Positions 22,815-27,730 of a stretch of DNA of 27,730 nt are shown here, one piece after another. This DNA comes from CAG-826 sp964546565 (GTDB lineage Bacteria > Bacillota_I > Bacilli_A > RFN20 > CAG-826). Under the pieces are notes generated by a model. It did not search any database and had not been told where the DNA came from. It saw only the letters and a program-made list of their open reading frames with translations. Position 1 is the first letter of the stretch; every line of letters starts with the position of its first letter. The DNA is taken from NCBI GenBank assembly GCA_964546565.1, contig CAZJKC010000018.1:1-27730 (forward strand), in the 5' to 3' direction. A program made the translations under genes and the position numbers.

Positions 22815-23585
22815 CATCATCATGACACAAAAACCAATCATAAAGGCCCAAATACCATAATGTTCATGACCACCTTCTCTGGATGCTGGTAATAAATCAT
22901 CGATTGTGACATATATCATAGCGCCAGCAGCTAAAGATAAAAGCCATGGCATAATTGATGTAAGGGAAGTGGCTAGTAATAAGCCGATAATTGCAAATAA
23001 CGGTTCAACAATACCGCTTAGAAGACCGAAAAGAAAGGATTTACTTTTCGAAACGCCTTCTTTTAATAAAGGAAGAGAAACGGCTAAGCCTTCTGGTATA
23101 TTTTGAATAGATATACCAATCGCTAAAGATAAAGCACTAAAAGCTAAGGTAGTATTATTTTGACTTAAAGCAATACCACAGGCTAATCCGACCGTTAATC
23201 CTTCGGGGATGTTATGAATGGTGACTGCTAGAAGAAACTTTATTTGCTTTGATAAATTATTATTCTTTGGTCCTTCTTCTTCATTATTTAAATGAATATG
23301 AGGGACCATTTTATCGATTAAAAAAAGTAACAATCCACCAAGTAAAAAGCCAATTACAACAGGAATATAAGGGATATTGCTATAAATACTTTTAGCATTC
23401 TCAATTGCGGGCAAAAGTAAGCCAAAGAATCCGGCGGCAATCATGATGCCACTAGCAAATCCGATAATGGCGTTACTAACTTTAATTGATAATTCTTTTT
23501 TTATAAAGAATACAAAAGAGGCTCCTAAAGTTGTAGCAAGAAAAATAATAACTATAGAAATAATACATATAGTGGTTGGACTCAT
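22800..23585 (-). CDS. ZIP-family divalent metal transporter
   Basis: A 261-residue membrane transporter with about eight helices. The metal-site helices are clear: HNIPEGLTVG (about 124-133) in helix 4 and QNIPEGLAVS (161-170) in helix 5, with a short His-containing loop VPHIH (95-99) between helices 3 and 4. Related bacterial proteins import Zn2+, Fe2+, Mn2+ or other divalent ions. The open frame begins with a GTG inside the GAGGTGAT ribosome site, so the ATG at 23585 is preferred. Its position next to the Mn-regulated ATPase suggests a shared metal-homeostasis neighbourhood. Confidence 0.92.
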   Translation of the reverse strand: MSPTTICIISIVIIFLATTLGASFVFFIKKELSIKVSNAIIGFASGIMIAAGFFGLLLPAIENAKSIYSNIPYIPVVIGFLLGGLLLFLIDKMVPHIHLNNEEEGPKNNNLSKQIKFLLAVTIHNIPEGLTVGLACGIALSQNNTTLAFSALSLAIGISIQNIPEGLAVSLPLLKEGVSKSKSFLFGLLSGIVEPLFAIIGLLLATSLTSIMPWLLSLAAGAMIYVTIDDLLPASREGGHEHYGIWAFMIGFCVMMMLEMI

Positions 23586-23682
23586 TTTTATCACCTCATT
23601 AGTATTTTAGTCCTGAAATGAAAAAAATACAAAAAAAGATTAAATAATAATTTTTCTGTTCATAATAAAAAAGGGTTATATT

Positions 23683-24936
23683 ATGACAACAATAAAAAAA
23701 GTAGAAGCATACGAAATTCTTGACTCAAGAGGGTATCCAACTATTGAAACAAAGATAACATTAGCGGATGGATCTTTGGGAATAGCAAGTGTACCTAGTG
23801 GAGCCTCTACCGGTCAATTTGAAGCGCGAGAATTACGCGATAATGATTTGTCACGCTTTCATGGTAAAGGTGTTTTGGAAGCTATCAACAATATTCATCA
23901 TATTATCGCGCCAGCTATAACAAATGAAGAAGCTGATTTAGAAAAAATAGATTCCATAATGATAAATTTGGATGGCACGGATAATAAAGATAATTTAGGG
24001 GCTAATGCTATATTAAGTGTATCGATGGCATTATTAAGAGCGATAGCTAGTAGTGACGGGCTAGAAGTATATCAATACTTATTAAAAGATAATCTTTATC
24101 AATTCCCGATGCCTTTAATGAATGTTATTAATGGTGGCAAACATGCTAATTCATGTACTGACTTTCAAGAATATATGATTATTCCACAATGCGCTCAATC
24201 AATTAAAGAAGCTATAAGAATTGGTAGCGAGGTCTTTCATTCTTTAAAAGAAATATTAAAAGAACATCAATATGCAACGACTGTTGGTGATGAAGGTGGC
24301 TTTGCACCTTCATTTCATAGCAATCAAGAGCCATTAGATTTTTTAGTATTGGCTATAAAAAAAGCGGGATATAAAGTTAAAGAAGATGTCGCTATTGCAC
24401 TAGACATTGCGGCTAGTGAATTTTATAATCATCAACAACGAATATATGATTTATCAAAGAGTCAAGAAGGAAAGAAAACCAGTCAAGAGATGATTGCATA
24501 TTATGAGTATTTAATTAGCAAGTATCCCATTATATCAATTGAAGATGCTTTAGCGGACGATGATTATGAAGGTTGGACGTTATTAACGAAGCGACTTGGT
24601 AATAAAGTACAATTAGTAGGTGATGATTTATTTGTTACCAATGCCTCTTTATTACAAAAAGGAATAAAGATGGGAATGGGGAACGCCATTTTAATCAAAC
24701 CTAACCAAATAGGGACAATTAGTGAAATGATAAAAACTATTGATTTAGCTAAACAACATGGTTATAAAACCATTATGTCACATCGTTCAGGCGAGACGGA
24801 AGACACTCTTATTGCTGATTTAGCTGTCGGATTAAATACTGGGCAAATAAAAGCAGGATCTTTATCACGTTCAGAACGTGTTGCTAAATATAATCGACTT
24901 ATGAGAATTGAAAGAATGGAAAAAAACATGTATTAG
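23683..24936 (+). CDS. eno: Enolase
   Basis: A 417-residue glycolytic enolase interconverting 2-phosphoglycerate and phosphoenolpyruvate. All catalytic and metal positions are retained: SGAST loop (39-43), His154 in GGKHA, Glu163, Glu204 in VGDEGG, metal ligands Asp241, Glu287 and Asp314, Lys339, the SHRSGETED segment (366-374) and Lys390. It is slightly short (usual length about 430), and several normally rigid stretches vary (for example NVINGGKHANSCTDFQEY). It could be a second, diverged enolase. The ribosome site AAAGGG is modest. It starts 97 bases from the divergent ZIP gene and stands apart from other glycolytic genes. Confidence 0.95.
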   Translation: MTTIKKVEAYEILDSRGYPTIETKITLADGSLGIASVPSGASTGQFEARELRDNDLSRFHGKGVLEAINNIHHIIAPAITNEEADLEKIDSIMINLDGTDNKDNLGANAILSVSMALLRAIASSDGLEVYQYLLKDNLYQFPMPLMNVINGGKHANSCTDFQEYMIIPQCAQSIKEAIRIGSEVFHSLKEILKEHQYATTVGDEGGFAPSFHSNQEPLDFLVLAIKKAGYKVKEDVAIALDIAASEFYNHQQRIYDLSKSQEGKKTSQEMIAYYEYLISKYPIISIEDALADDDYEGWTLLTKRLGNKVQLVGDDLFVTNASLLQKGIKMGMGNAILIKPNQIGTISEMIKTIDLAKQHGYKTIMSHRSGETEDTLIADLAVGLNTGQIKAGSLSRSERVAKYNRLMRIERMEKNMY

Positions 24937-24981
24937 CGTTTCTTGATAAACTAGTTTATGATAATAGAAGAGGAACAAAGA

Positions 24982-25266
24982 ATGGATGTTAAAGTTAGAT
25001 TACAAATCAATGGAAATGATAAAGAAGTTATCCTTAATGAAGATATTAAATTACAAGAATTAAATGATACTTTAATATATGATCAAAAGGATAAGGAATA
25101 TATATCTTTATTAGCGTTTTATGAACTTTTAAGTGATGCTGATAAATGTTTAAAAGATAAAATAAATGTAGTATTAGTTTATCAGCATTTAAAGAAAAAG
25201 GATGTTGCTTTAGATAATTATCTAAAACAGCATCCGTATGTTAATTTAATAAAAATATCACGATAA
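24982..25266 (+). CDS. Small hypothetical protein downstream of enolase
   Basis: A 94-residue soluble protein not recognised. The open frame begins at 24958, but GAAGAGGAAC at 24968-24977 points to the ATG at 24982. The N-terminal half looks like short strands (VKVRLQINGNDKEV, then an ILNEDIKL turn), and the rest is helical and Lys/Asp-rich. It follows enolase by 45 bases on the same strand and ends at a strong bidirectional terminator. No motif allows a functional call. Confidence 0.55.
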   Translation: MDVKVRLQINGNDKEVILNEDIKLQELNDTLIYDQKDKEYISLLAFYELLSDADKCLKDKINVVLVYQHLKKKDVALDNYLKQHPYVNLIKISR

Positions 25267-25302
25267 AAAAACGGATTGAGAATATCAATCCGCTATTTTT
25301 TT
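25264..25302. terminator. Bidirectional terminator between convergent genes
   Basis: CGGATTGA (25272-25279) and TCAATCCG (25285-25292) form a perfect 8-bp stem with a 5-nt loop. An A-run lies on the left and a T-run on the right, so it can end transcripts from both strands: the small gene on plus and the surface-protein gene on minus. Confidence 0.9.
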
Positions 25303-27307
25303 AAGCTTCTTTCTTTTTATTTAAGAAATAGTAACCAGCAATGGAAATTAAACCGAGAATACTAACAAGTCCAATAAATCCAATAGTGTTTTTCTTGTTA
25401 CCTAAATCAAGAAGATTATTTGATGTAGATGAGACTGTTGAATTATTAGCCTTCATATATGATAAGTAATCTAATTTAGCGCCAATTGTGAGTTCAGCAT
25501 TATCACCAACTGTTTCAGTGATAACAATATCACGACCATTTGTAACTAAAGCTACTAAAGCCGCATATTCATCAGCATTTGCATAATTTGCACATGTATC
25601 AAGTTTAGTAAAGTATTCTTTTAAAGCTGTTGCTTTGGCTTCTTCTGATACTTCACTTGAGAAAGTATATTTACCTTCCTCATAACGAATTAAGGAAATG
25701 CCAGTAGAGGTAGCGGTGGCTTTATCTATAGTATCTTCATCACCAGTGGTGATGTGTTTAACTGTGACATCAACTTCTTCATTAGCAATATGGGCTTTAA
25801 CAACGGGAGCGACATAATCTACATCGTGATGCCAATGTTCATTTGTTTCATCTGGCCCTAAAATGATGTATGTACCATTTGCAGTATAATCAATATCCAT
25901 TGGCTTGGTATAACTGCCATTTGAATTACGGAATTGAATGCGGTCATAAGAATCTTCACTATTTAATGTAACTGAGTAAAAGTCAGTTGAGATTTTGGTT
26001 AAATAATCAGTTACATAAACATCATTATCAATATTATTCGCATAAAGGTGAAGATCTAATGTTCCTTTTTCTTCCCATTTCATATCAGTAATATCAACAT
26101 AGAATGTAGTAGTCGTAGCTTCTTCATATTTAGCATATAAAGTAATATTTTCACTAATCGTTGTGCCACTTACATAAGGTGTATCTAAGGATGCATCGGT
26201 ATAATATCCTAATAAACGATAACCAGATTTTGTTTTTAAAGGGGCTTTGTATTCTGTTCCTTTAGTATGTTTGATAGTATCTATTAATGTTTCACCATCA
26301 TAAATACTAATAGTTACATATTCTTCTAAAGTTGCGGTATAGTGTCCGCTACTATTTTTTGAACCAAGAACGAAAGTATCGCCATCTTTAGTCCCTTCTA
26401 GAGTTAGATCTTCAGTTTTAACTTTTCCATCCCCACTTCCATTATTGAAAATAATTCCATCAAATGATTTTGAAGCATCAATATCAATGACAAATTTTCC
26501 ATCTTCATTTTTGGTAATGATTTCTCCTGGCCAACTTGCGTTTTCACTGACAACTGATGAACTCCACATATAAACATAAACGGTATCACCAAATTTATTT
26601 TCTGAGTCCTTAAAATAAATAGTGTAATCTTCTGCAGCAACATACTTTGCATAAAGATTTGTATCTCCAGTAATAGCGGTTCCTTTAACGAATTTGTTGG
26701 TTAATGAAGAATCTGTATACCATCCATCTAAACGATAACCTTCTTTTTCATAAAATGGCAAATCATTATATTTAGTACCTTCGGCAATATCAGTTACAGT
26801 TTTCTTTAAATCAGTACCATCATAGAAGGAAATGGTGTAGAAGGTTGATGGAGGTGTATATGTACTCCAAGTACCGCCGCCATTGTCCCATGTACCTGCA
26901 GCAACAGTATACATATTCTTAGTGCCATCAAATGTTAAATCACTTGTTTGATTCCACTTAGTGCCCCATGAATTACTTGTTGAACTTGGATTCATTCTAC
27001 AAAAAATCAAATTAGTCCATGATCCACTAGGAGCATCCGCTTGATAAATAACATCAGTTTCACCTTCAACCGCTGTCATACTGACCCAAGCATTTCCTGA
27101 TCCAAAGAAATAAATGGCAAATCGAGCGTTATCTGCCTTCCAATTAGAGCTTGGTTTCAAATAAAATGTTTCGCCACCTGTTATTGTTACAGCTTCAGCA
27201 GCTTCAGCAACTGTGGCTTTGTTATTGCTTGAACTCATATTAGCAATACCGATACTTGTCAATAATCCGATCATTGCAATAGCAAACTTTTTAAATAATT
27301 TTTTCAT
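25301..27307 (-). CDS. Secreted, membrane-anchored starch-binding-like surface protein
   Basis: A 668-residue extracellular protein. A Lys-rich signal peptide (1-38, likely cut after AEA) is followed by an aromatic-rich beta module (40-150), an InlB-type repeat (157-222), a CBM26-like starch-binding module (227-316, with VYVYMWSSS and SWPGE), a second InlB-type repeat (330-394) and another CBM-like module (400-500). A helical region follows, and then a C-terminal membrane helix with a KKKEA tail (641-668) lacking an LPxTG motif. No catalytic domain is seen, so it probably binds starch or glycogen at the surface. The cre site upstream fits sugar-responsive control. The ribosome site is AAGGAG. 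Confidence 0.85.
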   Translation of the reverse strand: MKKLFKKFAIAMIGLLTSIGIANMSSSNNKATVAEAAEAVTITGGETFYLKPSSNWKADNARFAIYFFGSGNAWVSMTAVEGETDVIYQADAPSGSWTNLIFCRMNPSSTSNSWGTKWNQTSDLTFDGTKNMYTVAAGTWDNGGGTWSTYTPPSTFYTISFYDGTDLKKTVTDIAEGTKYNDLPFYEKEGYRLDGWYTDSSLTNKFVKGTAITGDTNLYAKYVAAEDYTIYFKDSENKFGDTVYVYMWSSSVVSENASWPGEIITKNEDGKFVIDIDASKSFDGIIFNNGSGDGKVKTEDLTLEGTKDGDTFVLGSKNSSGHYTATLEEYVTISIYDGETLIDTIKHTKGTEYKAPLKTKSGYRLLGYYTDASLDTPYVSGTTISENITLYAKYEEATTTTFYVDITDMKWEEKGTLDLHLYANNIDNDVYVTDYLTKISTDFYSVTLNSEDSYDRIQFRNSNGSYTKPMDIDYTANGTYIILGPDETNEHWHHDVDYVAPVVKAHIANEEVDVTVKHITTGDEDTIDKATATSTGISLIRYEEGKYTFSSEVSEEAKATALKEYFTKLDTCANYANADEYAALVALVTNGRDIVITETVGDNAELTIGAKLDYLSYMKANNSTVSSTSNNLLDLGNKKNTIGFIGLVSILGLISIAGYYFLNKKKEA

Positions 27308-27375
27308 AACTTTTTCTCCTTATCTTTTATTAAAAATTTCTAAAAAGTATTATTACTTATTATAATATATATTAA

Positions 27376-27389
27376 TGTAAGCGTTTGCA
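27376..27389 (-). promoter_or_regulatory. Catabolite-responsive element (cre) / LacI-family operator
   Basis: TGTAAGCGTTTGCA matches the cre consensus TGWAANCGNTNWCA at all but one position. It lies about 70 bases upstream of the surface-protein ATG, next to an AT-rich stretch containing TATAAT on the minus strand (27364-27359). Binding of CcpA or a MalR-like LacI-family repressor is expected. Spacing for a clear -35 was not found. Confidence 0.8.
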
Positions 27390-27626
27390 ATATAAAAAAA
27401 TGATATTTTTTGGTTTTTCGTGCCATAAAACGAGTATTTTTCGCTAATAATAAACATTTTTTGTTACGATTAATAATGATTATCGATTTTTTTGTCAATA
27501 GATAATTTTTATATTGAAATATAATAAAAACAAAAGATATTTATTATTTTCGTATGATAAAAAAAGGGTGTTTTTTTTAAAACATTAAGGGTATTATAAA
27601 GGAGTATTGAAAAAGATTACTTACAT
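27390..27626. other. Intergenic region before the broken tRNA
   Basis: Very AT-rich, with no gene seen. It should contain the promoter of the tRNA at 27627. TTGTCA at 27492 and TATAAT at 27520 are too far apart (22 bases) to call with confidence. Confidence 0.45.
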
Positions 27627-27666
27627 GTCTCCGTAGCTCAGTTGGATAGAGCGCACGCCTCCTAAG
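27627..27666 (+). pseudogene. 5' half of a tRNA-Arg (anticodon CCT), interrupted after the anticodon loop
   Basis: GTCTCCG starts the acceptor (27627-27633). The D-arm GCTC/GAGC (27636-27652) and the 5' anticodon strand CACGC (27654-27658) follow, then loop CTCCTAA with anticodon CCT (27661-27663). The expected 3' strand (GCGTG), variable region, T-arm (TTCGA) and acceptor 3' half do not follow. After G at 27666 the sequence is unrelated through to the end of the window. The gene is therefore split or truncated here. Confidence 0.85.
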
Positions 27667-27730
27667 AGGTTGTTATATCTTGTAAAAAGGTGCAAAAAAG
27701 GCTACAATTTGCGTAAAATCAAGTATTTTT
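27667..27730. mobile_element. Possible edge of an integrated element in tRNA-Arg(CCT)
   Basis: The 64 bases after the tRNA break contain AAAAAGG twice (27684-27690 and 27695-27701), 11 bp apart, like arm-type integrase sites. They also contain an imperfect palindrome with GCAAA (27692-27696) and TTTGC (27708-27712). No integrase gene lies in the window, so the element is only suspected. A group I intron or an assembly artefact at the contig edge is also possible. Confidence 0.4.

Noticed and set aside
27654..27730. Group I intron in tRNA-Arg(CCT)
   Set aside because: Not excluded, but not preferred: the GAGG after the break pairs with CCTC and leaves the expected splice-site T unpaired, and no clear intron core elements are seen in the 64 available bases.
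1..27730. CRISPR array, rRNA genes or intact insertion sequence
   Set aside because: No regularly spaced repeats, rRNA sequence or full transposase gene was seen on either strand.

Overview
The window looks like chromosomal DNA from a low-GC Firmicute, probably of the Erysipelotrichia/Mollicutes-related branch of Bacilli. The reasons are the very AT-rich sequence, strong AGGAGG/AGGTG Shine-Dalgarno sites, TTGACA/TATAAT-type promoters, and surface-protein modules (starch-binding-like and InlB-type repeats) common in gut members of that group. TGG encodes Trp and TGA is used as a stop, so the genetic code is standard and not the Mycoplasma code. The lineage is an inference.

Layout. 1-2850: a two-helix membrane protein, a cardiolipin synthase and a small membrane protein. 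2893-2969: tRNA-Arg(TCG). 3250-5245: an unusual tandem array of six small XRE-type helix-turn-helix genes, preceded by repeated hexamer-N3-hexamer sites that look like operators. 5408-7230: nicotinate phosphoribosyltransferase (pncB) convergent with a membrane-anchored XRE regulator. 7541-9810: a fatty-acid kinase pair (DegV/FakB then FakA) in which FakA lacks the usual middle domain. 9886-10806: an HSL-type alpha/beta hydrolase. 10822-15400: a copper operon (CsoR, CopA, then an iron-type alcohol dehydrogenase and a UlaG-like metallo-hydrolase) with a CsoR operator exactly between -35 and -10. CopA carries a C-terminal CopZ-like domain that has its own Shine-Dalgarno and in-frame GTG start. 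15642-15716: tRNA-Gln(CTG).

16247-19294: a YbjN-family gene divergent from a HAAS-like/DUF4097 membrane pair, then a helical hypothetical and a GNAT acetyltransferase. 19440-22330: a yybP-ykoY-type Mn2+ riboswitch with a readable antitermination switch in front of a P-type (P2A) ATPase, which the context suggests is a Mn2+ (or Ca2+/Mn2+) exporter. A CBS-domain protein and a ZIP metal transporter follow convergently. Copper and manganese homeostasis are therefore both represented. 23683-25266: enolase and a small hypothetical. 25301-27307: a large secreted, membrane-anchored starch-binding-like protein on the minus strand with a catabolite-responsive element (cre) upstream, which fits carbohydrate-responsive expression.

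The right edge holds the 5' half of a tRNA-Arg(CCT) gene that stops being tRNA just after the anticodon loop. It is followed by 11-bp-spaced direct repeats and then the end of the window. This could be the boundary of an integrated element, so the main mobile DNA may lie just outside. The most novel-looking items are the HTH array, the hidden copZ start inside copA, the FakA lacking its middle domain, and the broken tRNA-Arg. All domain calls were made by eye from motifs, and no database search was run.
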